This document shows, piece by piece, positions 34,011-46,499 of a stretch of DNA of 64,000 nt (position 1 is its first letter; each line of letters begins with the position of its first letter). Made by a program: the position numbers and the translations under genes. Below the pieces are notes generated by a model. The model had not been told where the DNA came from, did not search any database, and was given only the letters and a program-made list of their open reading frames with translations. This DNA is from Cryptomeria japonica (Eukaryota; Streptophyta; Pinopsida; Cupressales; Cupressaceae), in the NCBI RefSeq assembly GCF_030272615.1, contig NC_081408.1, positions 401,293,889 through 401,357,888 of the forward strand, given 5' to 3'.

Positions 34011-35445
34011 GTAGGTTGGATAACCAAGGTTATGGAATATGATGACATTAAAGTAACAAAACTGGTTAGAGGCAAAGGTTTGTGTGAATAGATGGAAAAA
34101 GATTCAGAAAGTAGCCACCAATTAGAAGAATAGGCTGCCTATATACTTACAAATGTGGAAGAGGGTGCTACGTTGGATGAAGAAACAAATACAATAGCTA
34201 ATGCCACAACTTCTGAACCAGATTGGATCCAAAAAATGATCCATTATTTGCTTACTAGTGACTTCCTTGAAGGATTGGACAAGTATAAAAGAAGGTATTG
34301 TAGGTTACAAGCCATTTCTTATGTTGTTATTGACAATGTGCTTTATAAAAGAGATTTTCATGGAGTTTTGCTTAGATGCATACAGCGAGATCAGGTTAAT
34401 AGAATCCTTGAAGAGTTCCACGATGGACCTATAGGAGGTCATTCTGAAAAGAGAACAACAGCTCTAAAAATCCTGAGAGTTGGTTATAACTAGCTAGATT
34501 TACTCAAAGATACACAAAGGTGGGTCAAAAAATGTGAAAAATGCTCACTTTTTGTAGGAAAGCAAAGGCTTGCAGCCTTAACACTTCAGCCAAGATAGAT
34601 AGAACAACCATTTGCCAAATGGGGATTAGATTTTATTGGGTCTATTAACCCAGTTTCAAGTGTAGGTCACAAGTGGATCCTAACAACAATGAATTACTTT
34701 ACAAAATGGACAGAAGTAGTTGCACTTAAAGAAGTAAATGAAAATTAAGTTCTGAATTTTTATCAAGATCTAATATCCAAGTTTAGTACCCCTGATGCAA
34801 TTATCTTAGATAATGCTTTAGCTTTTATAGGTTTAAAAGTCTCAGATTGGTCTGTCAAAAATAATGTTTTTTCTAAGTGCTTCATTAAATTATTACCCAC
34901 GGGGTAATGGATAGGTTGAATCAACCAATAAGAATTTGATTAAGATCATTAAAAAATCTTTTCAATATAATCAAAGAACATGGCATGAGGAGTTGAAGTT
35001 AACTCTGTGGGCTGATAGAATAACCCCAAAGAGGGCTACAGGTTTTTCACCTTATTCCCTAGTATATGGAAAAGAGGCCAAATTACCAATTTCAGTAGAG
35101 TTCCCAACTCGAAGTTAGCAACCAATGGAAATTAGGCTGGCTCAATTAATGGAGTTAGAAGAAACCAGAAAAGAAGCTTTTAGAAAGCTTGAAATTCACC
35201 ATTCCTTGATGAAGAAAACATTTGATAAGAAAAAAGTAGCAAGGACCTTCAATGAAGGAGATTTAGTTTTCAAATGGGATGAATTTAAAAGCAAACCTGG
35301 TAGGCATACCAAGTTCGATGTCATGTAGGATGGCCCATATATAATCATTGAGAAGAAAGAGAATAACACATTTTAGCTTTCAAATCTAGATGGAGAAGTA
35401 CAACCAATCCTAGTCAATGGGATCCACCTCAAACCTTATTTTTGA
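34011..35445 (+). pseudogene. E2 integrase
   Basis: WIQKMIHYLLTSDFLE and VLYKRDFHGVLLRCI lead into the zinc-binding domain: FHDGPIGGHS provides the His pair, and CEKCSLF the Cys pair. The core reads KWGLDFIGSI (first Asp), then AIILDNALAF (second), and VESTNK after a stop (Glu). TLWADRITPKRATGFSPYSLVYGKEAKLP, from 34936, is the usual gypsy integrase C-terminal segment; VARTFNEGDLVFKW and PGRHTKFD follow. It has many stops; no chromodomain can be read. Confidence 0.85.
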
Positions 35446-35761
35446 GGATTGATTTCTAGGTAATAAGTGCTTTTATATAGTTTTTTTTAAATTTTCAATA
35501 AGTGCATATGTTGCACATCTTTCAGTTTCATTTTAAGCTAGTTTCTTTCAATAAGTAGTTGTTTGCACAACTTGTAGGCTCTTTTAGAGATCTTTGTTTT
35601 GTTTTAGTTTTATTTTTGTTGTTGTTTTCTATTTGAGTTTGAGTTTCAAAGAGCTAAATTTTAGAAAGAGAGCAATATTGTGTGCCCAATGGATACAACT
35701 AAAGGAAATTATTTTGAATTGATATGTTTAGCAAGCAAACACCCCTGAGAGGTTGCCAAAA
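35446..35761 (+). other. E2 3' non-coding tail
   Basis: Between the integrase end (YF stop near 35443) and the 3' LTR. T-rich at first, then purine-rich short runs (gaaagagagcaat, gagaggttgccaaaa). No clear polypurine tract of ten or more bases abuts the LTR at 35762; the best candidate is cctgagagg ten bases upstream. Confidence 0.6.
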
Positions 35762-36856
35762 TGTTATCTAAATTTTGAACCATCAAAATTTGATAGGCCT
35801 ATGATCGGCCTTACACATCAAATTGAAAGAAAGGTACACAAAAAAATTCTTTATACTTCATCATTTATCAGATTTGAATATACAAATGAAGAATTATTTT
35901 CAATGCAATGTATTTTAATAATGTAAATCATAAAAGATGCATATGAAAGAAGCCTTTTCATTTACATAAATCTGTAAAGACCCACACAAGTCATGGGTAT
36001 GACTGAAAAGGTGCAACAAATAGAATGATATGCACTTATATAAATAGAAAAAAGAGAGAGAAAGATCCTTCATTGCCTTTCAATGACGAATCGTTGGACT
36101 GTTGAAGCCACATCATTGTGTCTTCATGCTCCTAGAGTGCCTGCAAGGGGTGAAGAATAGGTGTGTTAGAACTCGGGATCTTTGTTCATCTATTAATATA
36201 CTTATACACATACACATCAGACTATAAATAGAGAAAAATTAAATCAGGTCACGCAAGAGAATCATAGAGATCGAAGTAAGAAATCATCAGAAGCTTCATC
36301 AGCTTCTTATTTTTCCAACTTGTTTGTTCATTGTGTAGGTATAAGACAGATTTCCACTTTATGAAAATTAAGTATGTGGGTTAAAATGGGCTCCCACAAG
36401 GGTTGATCTCAACATACTAGTCATCACTCACAGGGTGACACTAATCAGCAATCAAACATGGAGCACGACTGTGTCCATGGTCCCATTTATTATCATTCAA
36501 TGAAAATATAAACTATCATCCAATGACAACACATACAACAATGAATAAAACTATACTCAATGATCAACAAGTGACTAGAGCCATCATACAAATGAAAATA
36601 TAAGAAATATAAACAACCAGGTATGATTATCATTGTTGCAGTGGCAAAATCATGAACGACAAGTCATGATAGGGAAACTGATCATCATGCTCAGCTAAAG
36701 GATGGATTCACATCCTTTACAAGTTGAACATAATCCTATATGAATGTTCAATTGTTGATTCTTTTTTGTTGGTGACTAAGAACTTGAAAGATGCCAATAA
36801 CATTCAACTTGTTAATAATTTGAATCCCATCCTTCAGGATGCTGATTTTGTGGTCA

Positions 36857-39800
36857 ACATAGTTGCACTGCAAGTACAATGAAACATCACGAAGGGTTTC
36901 ATATTAAAGGAGTAACTATAATAAGAAGTACTTAGCTATATTTTTTCAAGAACAAATGAGTGTATTGGCAATCAAAGGAAAGGCACAAAACATAGAAAGC
37001 CAATAACAGGGTCTCATGGTAAAGAGAAGTGAGGAGGGTCGCTGTCAAATAAGTAGCCACCATGATCACATAGTGTGAAGCCTCTCTTATCACAATGAGC
37101 AGTCAAAATCAAGAACATTACAATATTCAAAGGAACAAATACAGTTAAAGCTCCAAGTACTATCAAATACAACTGATAGGTGTTGTCACAAGTCACAACA
37201 AATGGCAACAAAGAGAAGTCATTAGATCTCTTTATAGCAACTTTCATTGTTGAAGTAGTTAGTACACAGTCCTATAAGCAGCCCAAGCATCAATATCAAA
37301 GAATATCTATGCAGTCATAAATAGTCCATGGAGGCTCCTTGACATGCACTCACAGCTAAAACAATGAATATAACCATATCAGAGAAAATTAATACAGAGA
37401 CAATTAAGAGAAGCTTTTGATCTAATGCCACAATCCCAATTATAGACTATAATAGTGACAGTAAGCATCATAATCATGTGATATATAGAACAAAAAAATA
37501 TAGTCCATAATATGGACTATTTATAGTCAATCCAGTGAGGTAGAGCAATTCATTATTAGATGGGACACTAATAGTCACAAGACAAAAGCAGTGAAAGGCA
37601 TAAAATAACAGTCTAGTATGTGACAATTATCTCCTTATATTAATGATGGTGCATGTCATGAGCTTAATGAGCGGCCAAGGATAACATTGAGGTACAAATA
37701 CAATGTCAAAAATGCAAATTTGAAAGATAGAGAAGCCTCTCAGTGGTCTAGGGATAGCTATAACAACCCCTCATCCTTGGAATAGACAACATTTCTTAGA
37801 GGACTCAAGAGCATTTCCATGCTCAGAAAATTCAAGAGCAGTATATTTTATGTCTAATATAAAGTATAGATCTAAGAGATGTTCATAGTCAAGCCCAGGA
37901 CAGTGAGGTAATACCAGAAGGCAATGGTTATATATGTAAAATTCATTAAAGAATAATTCACTCGAAAGTGCTAACAACCAAAAGATCCATCTATTAGTAT
38001 GAAATTTCTTTAAGAGGGTGTATCCAAATGCCAAAAGTAGTAAGCTAAGGGCGAGGTTGTGTTCAATACAATGAATGAAAGAGAAAATAAGTCATACTGG
38101 CTGTGACAGTCTTCAAGGAGAAAAATACAAGCCATCACTATTACCACAGCCAAGGACCACACAACCTCCAATTATGAGAAAGACAACAGGGTTGTAGCAT
38201 TATAATAGTTTATACATCTTAAGTGCAGTCCCAAAGATTCTCTAAGATCAAAAGCACAAACATAATAGTGAATAGATATTGCAAGAAGAAGTATTAAATG
38301 AACCTTGTAACATCAATTCCAAAAGAAATAGCAATATTGAATACATAGAAGTTTTTGATGCAAGACAAAATCACGGTCCTCATAAAGATACAAAGAACTC
38401 CTTCAATACTGCCAAATGCATAGAAGTGTTAAAATTTGACAAAGATATGCAAATATATTTAGGTTTTTAACCCAAAAACCCTAAAATATATACGAAAATA
38501 TATGCCAAAACTTTTCCATATAAAAGCCACAAAAAGATGCATATATAAACAAATTTCCCTTTATAAAAACCCTAGGTATATGCATATTAAGGAGAATGAA
38601 TCTAAACTTCTTTTCTTTCCAACAGAGAAAAATAATACCAGAAGTGCATAAAAGTGTAGCATATCGTGCAAATAATCGAATAAATCCAAGTAAGAGCACA
38701 CAAAAGCCCAAGTTCAAGCCCTCACTTCAAGCTTCAGTAAAAAACAAGCACTCGAGCAACATGCAAGTGGCAGAAATAGGCAGAGTAGTCTTCTTTGGGA
38801 AGACAAAATGATGAACAAAGCATCTCTTAGGGTTTGTAGCACTTTTTTCATATGCATCCCCTAATTCTCATCAGGAATTATGATGGGCTTATTTCTTGTT
38901 TATAGTTGTTGTTAATTGTTTACATGGTGGTCGAGCATGAGCTCCCCCACAAGGACTTTAAGTCCTAGTCCATGTTAGTCAAGGGGGCTTAAAACACAAA
39001 CATTGTTAAGTGCATTAAAAATAATTGTATTATTATTATATTAAATAAAGAAAAATAACAAATATATACCATTATTAATATAGTAAATGTAATAATAAAT
39101 TATTAATTATTTATTTATATAAATAGAAGTAATAAAAACAATATAAATATGTTTTAAATCTTTATACTTCTATTTACTTATAAGAATAATTAATATATTT
39201 TTGCACTTAGGAGTTTTTCCCCTTACACACACATTCATATGACAGAGGATGATAGTGTTTCAGCAGTAGTTTGAGTGGAGATGAGGCAGTTATCAAAAGT
39301 TGGGCATGATTTTAGGGATCTCTTCGGTTGTACATTGACTTGAGGGCATTATGGAATCTTTTCATTCAGATTTGGCACCTATTTTTTAGGCTTTCCTTCT
39401 GAGCTTGGATTTGAGATTAGAGAGCAGAGTTCTTTATTTTAGGGTTTGCATGCCCTATTGTTGCATATAGAGGAAAGCTTGTTAGCTTTTTCCTTAGTTA
39501 TTTCCTTTATTATTCTCTTGCCTTAGGAGAATTTGCAGAGATTTGTAACTCACTATTCATCGATATAAAGAGATTTACAACAGTGTTTCAGTTCTATTTT
39601 TAGCAAAAAGACTCTTTTTATTTACAAAATTTCATGAGTTTTCCTTTGTGATTGTGTTTGTTCATGACAAATTTGATAGAAGTAATTTTTGTGTTTCATC
39701 TGAAACCTTGAATCTTCTATCTCCTTAGTGTGCATGCATCATTGCTTTTCAGAATCATAGGTCTTAGTTTGTGTTGCAGGTTTTAGTCAATTTGTGTTGT

Positions 39801-40009
39801 GAAATAATTATTCCTTCCAAGTTTACTAATTACTTAACCTTTCTAAGAAATGCCATGTGATTAAAAATTTAATTACCTTGTGTAGGCACAGTTTCTGATA
39901 GATTTTTATGAGTTATGGCAATTTTCATCATCATAGTTTGGTGCATCACCTCCTAGAATAGTTTCATTTTTCAGCGTGTTCCAATCATTTCTTACTCTTT
40001 TCCATACAC
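36857..40009. mobile_element. U1: 3.15-kb unidentified insertion in the E2 3' LTR
   Basis: The uninterrupted 5' LTR reads ttttgtgatcattagttt (7846-7863). The 3' LTR reads ttttgtggtca, then this insert, then atcattagttt. The short shared atca/gtca suggests a target duplication of about four bases. The insert starts acatagttgcactg and ends ttttccatacac, with no TG/CA ends, no terminal inverted repeats and no poly-A tail. Frames inside it (37014-37247, 37771-38034, 38481-38717 and others) resemble nothing I know. The part after 39200 looks LTR-like (catcgatataaagag, then caggttttag). It may be a composite or partly deleted element. Confidence 0.65.
37500..37520. repeat. short perfect inverted repeat
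   Basis: Atagtccat, three bases, atggactat: nine-base arms with a three-base loop inside U1. Related words (tagtccatgg at 37322, tatagtc at 37532) lie nearby. Confidence 0.8.
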
Positions 40010-40181
40010 ATCATTAGTTTTAGGAGGTATTCAAAGGGAGTCAGCCCATAACCCAAAGATTTGATTCTCATTCTACGCTCACCCACAACTCGAGATTCAT
40101 TTCCATGTTGCACAGGATTGCATAAGTACTGGTATTGATTTACTTAGCAGAAGCGGGTGCATCCTTCGTGAGAATAGGAAC

Positions 40182-40358
40182 ATAAGGAACCAAAAGGGGT
40201 TTGAAAGATGAGAGATGGAAACATTTGGATTTAGATGGAAGAATTTTAGATTCAAAAGAGATGGAAGGTATACTGCATCTTGAGCATGAGCTTTGTAGCC
40301 AAGGCCATATGAACTTTCATTTTCTTTGACTTGAAGGGGTTCCTATTGGCAACAACAA
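40182..40358 (-). pseudogene. E1 internal region, part beyond E2
   Basis: Continues E1 on the other side of E2; gaacataaggaaccaaaa here resembles gacataaggaaccaaaat at 6243. On the minus strand one frame reads SYGLGYKAHAQDAV, which recalls the GLGY of G-patch segments found near the protease of some plant gypsy elements. The match is very short, so the domain call is weak. Confidence 0.3.
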
Positions 40359-41307
40359 TGAAGGAAAATTGAGAGGGGGGAGGGGTGAATCAATTTTCAC
40401 CATATTAACAAACTTAACCTCAAATGCAAATCTGATTAACTGTAGCAACAACAAAGATAAGAAAATTGATAGCACAACACACAACACCAAGATTTTGACG
40501 TGGAAAAACCGATTAAGGGAAAAACCATGGTGGGACCCTACCCACAATAAGATGATACTCTATAGTAGTATGCGAAAATGATTGCAATGGGGAATGCACA
40601 TGCATTCAGGCTCACTACTCAAAATATAATAACCTAGAAGGCTACAACCATCAGGGAAGGTTCACTACCTTACAAGGATTCCTCACTAACTTACAAAATA
40701 CTCAGACAACGATCTGGAATCAAAAAAATTCAAAGAATAGCATCTGCAAATGCCTGATGATAGTTCTAGTTAAGCACATTTGGTTTCTCTACAACACTTC
40801 AATATTTTCTCAATCACAATGTTGTGGGATGTATTCGCTTCTTCGCACCTTTACTATTCTTTGATAATGCAGACACATCATTGACACCTGATTTACATGA
40901 CTATACCATCTATATATACAATTCATCAATCTTGACAACAAGGTCGGCCAAACCATCAATTCTTAATTACAAAATTACATCACACCATACAAAGATCGAC
41001 CACTAGACCAATATAATGATATACATGACATAAAATGGAACTAAATCAAATGTTCAAATATGCAACACCACCGAAATCAACTCCGAGATCAACAGAAACA
41101 CACTACACCACCAAATAGGTCTCATATCATGAAGAACACTGCCAGATAAACAAAACACCAAAACCAAGCACATCGATAAATGTAGATCATCAAAACAAAT
41201 AGGACATCATTAGGAAATATCAACAAGTATGTTAGAATCATCTGTAATAGCTACACCAACACCACTTATCAAATCTTTGATCAACATCTGAAACTCAAGA
41301 ACACTCA
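40359..41307 (-). repeat. S3: copia solo LTR
   Basis: Flanked on both sides by aacaa (40354-40358 and 41308-41312). On the minus strand it starts TGAGTGTTCTTGAG and ends TTTTCCTTCA, and has the CACCCCTCCCCCCTC tract near its end plus the aaaccatggtgggaccctacc block shared with the C2 LTR. There is no partner LTR or internal region. The flank matches are in a simple aac repeat, which weakens the duplication evidence slightly. Confidence 0.82.
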
Positions 41308-41312
41308 AACAA

Positions 41313-42588
41313 CAACAACTGTCATGAGGAAAGTGATAGTCTTGCAAAATGACCTACAAAAACTTTGATGTTCTTGTGAAAAATTTGGTCATTTTGGATT
41401 AATTTTGCTCCTTTTCACCCTCAAGCTTAGGGTTTAGGGTTTGTGCATTCTAGTGATTAGGTCCTATTGTTAAACCCCTAAACCTATTCTAATTATGCGT
41501 TACCTTTTTCACTTAAGCTAGAGGGTCATGTCGTTGTTGGAGGGGCCATATCTTTTCCTAGGCATTAATTCTTTTGGCTGGTCCCTTATTATTTTCCTAA
41601 GTCTGGCATGTTTTATTTTATTCACCCCATGGGCGGGCCCACCAAAATTTCCCAATGTTATGTCTCTTTATTATCCTAGGCAGATCCCCTTTTAATATTT
41701 TAGTGGGCAATTTAATTTTTCCTAAGTCTGAGCCTTATTATTTCTACCAATGTCTTTATGATAAAGATCGAGCTACTAAAGGTTCATCAATTTGCACATG
41801 TGATTAACGGATGATGATTTTTTAATCAAATCAAAAAGGTGCTTGATGGTTAAGCAGTTGAAGTTGGAAGGCACCATGGCCAGAGGATAAAGCTCGAGCA
41901 GATCTAACGGTCCTTGCGACCCCGTAGTCAAAGATGCGAGGATAATCATTGTGGCATCGAGAGATGATGCCACGTGTCCAAGGCAGGCCGAGGTAAGCCG
42001 AATGGTGGGATCAGTGAGATGGTGGTGAGTTGGATGTGTTACATTATATCTTTGATGGGCCCACTTGACACATATGATAGTTAATGTCAGATTGACCAAT
42101 GTGGTTTGTGCGATCTTCCAGCGTGGAAATGATCAATGGCTGAGATTCAAATTTTATTTAAATGCAAAATGGAGTTGTTTCTACACTCGTGCGAGTAGTA
42201 ATGGTGGATAGGAGGGTGACTCTTCATTCTAGAAGGCAATTAAATGCATTTTCTTAGTCAATTTGAATCACCAAAGCATTCAAAAAAGATCAAAGAGTAA
42301 TTCTAGAGCCAAGGGAGATTTTAATGACTTCTTCCAATGCAAAATTAGGGTTTTTTGGTGCGATGAAAGCAGTAAGTTTGCCTGAGCTTTTTCATCTATT
42401 TTTAAGAAATTAAAGATGTGAATTGAATGAAAATCATAGGAAAAGAGTTATAAATTGTTCTAGGGTTAGAGGTTAGAAAGATAAAGGTGAAAATTTGCCT
42501 AAATTGTTGTTGCAATTTTAATTTCATGCTAGCCCTACTCTTTTCTTTCCTGATTTGAAAAAATATAGTAGAAACCCTATTTTAAGAG
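41313..42588 (+). other. region upstream of the unknown reading frame
   Basis: No coding signal on the plus strand, and the minus frame 41776-42099 has no recognisable domain. It contains a G-box (gccacgtgtc, 41970-41979), a TATA-like ttttatttaaatg near 42154, and a leader-like stretch with aaaattagggttttttgg near 42340. The layout would suit a promoter and 5' leader for the frame at 42589. It could also be an LTR whose partner is missing. Confidence 0.4.
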
Positions 42589-45500
42589 ATGGTTCCTTGG
42601 AGAAATCATTCAGGACAGACCAAATACTTGAAGAGAAATCTTAATGATGATTTCTTGGACCAATTGAAGCCCTCAAGGAATGACAAGTATCAGGGGAAAA
42701 GGTTTGCTCATGGACAAACCCTACGGGAGGGTTTAGTTGACAAATCTTGCAAGATATCAGATGCAAAGGTGTCTATGTCAGGGATAAATATGTTTAGGCT
42801 ATGGTCTGGTCAAAGGAATTTACCAGCCCCACTTTCACAGGCATGGCAGTATGACTTAGGAAAATTGGTGGTACCTAATGTATTCATGGATATTGACCTA
42901 CTCAAATCAGTTGCAGCTAGATATGACCCAATTTTGAGGGTCATAAGAGGAAATGAGGGAGAATTTTTTTTGTCTATCTCAAGAGAGGAGTTTCAAAAGG
43001 TTTTTGATTTGTGTGAGCCCTCTACTATCCTAGAACCCATTAATTTGGAGGAATTGAAGGAGTATGAAAAGATAAGATATCAAATCAGAGCAAGATTGCT
43101 CCCATCCCACTTGGCTAAGGCAACAGACACTCATTATTATATTGTCCCGTGTTGAAGAGCCTTTTCTAATTGATGCTTTTGCACATTATTTTAGGGCTAC
43201 CATCTTCTCACTGTATCATATTTTAGGTCTCCACCCAGGTATTATAATCTCAAAAGCATATATGCATATGGGGATTCATATTCAACACCCCTATTTTACA
43301 GTAATTTATAACTTTTCTCCATATCTTGCAGATAAGATACATGAGGGGCTGCTAAAGATTAAGAAAGGTGATATTGATACCTAATTCTAGTGGTACTCCA
43401 TCCTCATGTACATGTTCTTGTACAAGAATTCAGATTTATTTGTAGAAGAAATGGAGTTGAGAAGGGTGATGGATGGAGAAAACATGCTAGTGCAGGTTTG
43501 GAGCATTGACATTTCATGGGATAAAAAAGATGCAAGCTATGTAAGATTTGATAGCTACTTTGCATCTAGGCTTAGGGCTCGACTGGTAGTCAATCCACCA
43601 ATAATTCTAGTAGAATTGCATGATTTTCCGAGGCCAATAGAAAGAAAGCTAGAGTTGAAGCTTGAGCATAATTGGGGGGATATCACTCCCTATTATGTGA
43701 AAACGGTGATAAGACTGTATGGTTTTCATGGAAAACCACATATACTACCCATTAATGTTCCACTGAGATTAGGATTTGTAGAGGTTATGTGGAAATTGGG
43801 CTGCATACATGAAGAAGAGCTAACAAAGAAAGGTAAAGGCACATTCCTCCCTAATTACACTATAGTTCCTTATTTTGTAATTCTTAAAGGAGGATAGGTC
43901 CATTTTGAGAAGTTTCTTGCTCCTTATTTTATGAGAGTTGGCAATAAGAGGCATAGTGACCCAGAGGGTTTCTTTCATATGTTTAGAAAAAAGAATAAAA
44001 GGAACCCAGATGCATCATTATTTTGATTTTCTAGAAGATGTAATTAGGAATGAGTTTGATTTGAATAAGCAAGAAGTCAGAAAAGAAAGGTGGTTAGCTT
44101 CTAAAAGATGCTTGATAAAGTCCATAGGATGGATCCCAAATATGATCCATTGATAGAGTTCAAACAATTTTATAAGAAAATGGATCATTTGATGGCAAAT
44201 TTTGATGAAGTCATGTATGATTTGAGGGATGAGGTGGAGCAATTAGAGATATCAAATGGCCAAGAAATGAGAAAAGAGCCTCCAAAGGTAGCAGCCCAAC
44301 AAAGCCCACTATCAAAGCCTCCACAACAAAGGCCCCAAGTACAAAGGTCAGTATCACCATTAGAAGGAGAAAAAGAGGAGGAGAGAACTCTCACCATGCC
44401 TTCAAGAGGGAGGATTATTTACAAAAGGTTAAGAGAGGAAGGTGATAAATTTATTGCAGAAGAACTAAAGAGGAAGGGCAAGGGAATAATGAAATAGGAA
44501 AAACCCCTTGAACCTCAGTGTGGGCCCCTTAAGGGGGTAGTGATTATATATGTAGAATCTCCATCTGAAAAGAACCTCTCACCTCCTCCCTCACCTCCTC
44601 CATCTAAAAGACAAAAAATTGACAAGCCTGAAGAATAACCTGCATAAGAACCAGAGGAGGAGAATGTGATCATTCTCACTAATGAATAGTTGCAAGTTGG
44701 GATCCCATATCCACCAAGTTCATTATATTGGGACCTCTCTTTACTTGACATACAAGGAAAGGCCATCTTGGACACAAGAAAGGAGGCCTGTGACAAATTT
44801 ATTGAAGATGAGGCTTTTGTACAAAGCCCAAATTTTTTGCAATTAGTGTGGAAAATGAAGATCGATCAGTATAAAAGGAGATGTGAGGAAAGGAAATCTC
44901 AGAAGCTAGATAAGACTGATCAGGAAAGTCAAGATTAAGTAAAGGGAGAGATGATGGAAGAATTTAAAAGAATCACTATTGAAGAAGGCAGAAGGATCTT
45001 GAACCAAGAAGGGGTCCTAATTCTTCCTGAGTGGGATATTGTTGATGTAGTGGCCTTTGATGCCATCAAGAAGTCAGAATAGCAGCCATTCAAGTCTGAA
45101 GAGGAGGCTAGGTTGGCACTAAAAGGATCTGAATTTATACAAGATTATGCTACACTAGCCATTTGGTCATTAGAACAAGGGCCTAGAAGACCTGCTATTG
45201 GTGATATTAGCCCAAATTTGAGGGGAAACCTAATAGTTAAGAGATCTAAAAATACATCAAATGTGGAAGCCTCAAATTTAACTATGGATGTGGCCAAAAT
45301 GGCCCATGAGATAGATAAAAGGGAAAAGGCAGAAAAAGAAGAATGCTAAAGAAAATATGAAAACCTTTCTGGTGAGTATAACAAGGTGCAACAGAGATGC
45401 ATTGAGTTGCAGTCTAAGGTTCAACTTCTTGAGCAGAAACAATTGGAAGCATCCCCTACTTCCCCAGCACCTTCAACATCAAGGTCTCCTCTTATCTCCC

Positions 45501-46292
45501 TTGTTGATGCAGCAATTCAAGGTTCTTCATCAAAGCCATTTGTTGAAGAGCCAACTAGGTCAGTTTATCCAACAAAATCTCAACTGTTGGAGAAGATCAA
45601 AGAACTGGAAAATAAATTCAAGGAATCAAAGTATCAATTTGCCTTTGAGAAAAGAGAGATAGTTATCTTTGTACTAACTCATTTAAATGAAAAAGTTGAT
45701 AGCAGATTGAATAGTATTCATTCTTTATATTCTTCATTGTTTAACATTCAAGGTTTTGATAAGGATAAGGAGGTGGCAATACCTTTGTTTAATAAATGGT
45801 TACCAAGGGCAAATGAGCTTAGACTAATGTCAATGACTTCTAAATATCATGCTGAGAGGCCACCTACACTTCAACCAACCTATTTGTTGGTGAAGTCAAT
45901 GCAAGAAGCCCAAATCCAACAAGAAAGCATGGAGAAGAAAATAAGAGAGGTGATGAGAAGTTTCAATGATTTAAATGATACGTTTCTACTAGAGATTTTG
46001 GATGAGAATGGAGTTGTCAAGCCTTTACAGCTATGGAAGGAAGCTACAGAGAGAATCATAAACACTCAAGTGCAACTAATTTGTGAGGATTTGGATATTG
46101 ATTTTCTGGAGAATAGTATGGACAAAATTGTATGCACAGGGACATTTTTTGAGTCTTTTGAAAGAGAAGAAAATTGGGTTCATGTAAAAGTATGCTCCAT
46201 ATAGGGTAAAACCTGATGAGGTCATGAGTTTTAAGTGGCCATCTGAGGAAGAATACAACGAATGGAGAAAAACATATTTGAATGAGGATTGA
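42589..46292 (+). pseudogene. long unknown protein frame, about 1200 codons, broken
   Basis: I do not recognise this protein. Reading starts MVPWRNHSGQTKYL. One frameshift near 43150 links the first frame (to 43155) with the second. From 43142 to 46292 a single frame holds, apart from stops (for example 43382, 43895, 44496, 44636, 45078) and a pair of compensating shifts around 44020-44105. The N-terminal 600 residues look globular (FDLCEPSTILEPINLEEL, AHYFRATIFSLYHILGLHPG, LELKLEHNWGDITPYYV). Then comes a Pro/Ser/Glu linker (44280-44640) and a Lys/Glu-rich coiled-coil region (45290-46150, with CIELQSKVQLLEQKQLEA and LLEKIKELENKFKES). There are no introns, no RT, protease or knuckle motifs. 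Length, lack of introns and surroundings suggest a retrotransposon-borne or retrocopied gene. C3 lies 200 bases downstream. Confidence 0.6.
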
Positions 46293-46499
46293 AGGTCACA
46301 TGCAATTATCTAGCCAATATCTTGATGTGATAGTCTAGTTGATGGTTTTGTCTTGTTGTAGCAGTTACCTTTTCAAACATGAGCAACAACAAGGTGGGCC
46401 CCTACCAGGATCTTTTCCTCAACAAAAAGGAAGACAAAGTGCATAAAGTGTCATGATGAAGCAATTATAGATATTTGGTATTGGTTGTGATATTCATTA
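46293..46499 (+). other. tail between the unknown frame and C3
   Basis: About 200 non-coding bases with no polyadenylation cluster or LTR boundary. The five bases before C3 are catta, only partly like actta after it (59945-59949). Confidence 0.5.

Larger units (their letters stand above)
6753..40176 (+). mobile_element. E2: Ty3/gypsy (Tat-like) element with nested insertions
   Basis: Two long direct repeats start at 6753 and 35762 with the same TGTTATCTAAATTTTG. They end at ...acaaca (8019) and ...agaata (40176). The five bases before the first are ggagc (6748-6752) and after the second ggaac (40177-40181), a target duplication with one mismatch. The domain order on the plus strand is LTR, primer site, gag, protease, archaeal-type RNase H, reverse transcriptase, degenerate RNase H, integrase, LTR. 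The extra RNase H places it near the Tat lineage, although its position is unusual. All genes carry stops. Insertions S1, C1 (with its passengers) and U1 account for about 24 kb of the 33.4-kb span; the element itself is about 9 kb. Confidence 0.85.
35762..40176 (+). repeat. E2 3' LTR, interrupted by U1
   Basis: Matches the 5' LTR as 35762-36856 and 40010-40176; U1 separates the two parts. It ends agaata followed by ggaac, the right target duplication. Minor indels relative to the 5' copy are visible around 36130. Confidence 0.88.

Noticed and set aside
37014-38811. Host gene inside U1
   Set aside because: The frames are short, on both strands, with no conserved motif or exon-like arrangement.
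36857-40009. U1 as a Helitron
   Set aside because: It can be read as starting TC after the target, but the other end is CACA rather than CTRR, no end hairpin is visible, and the target is not a clean A-T site.
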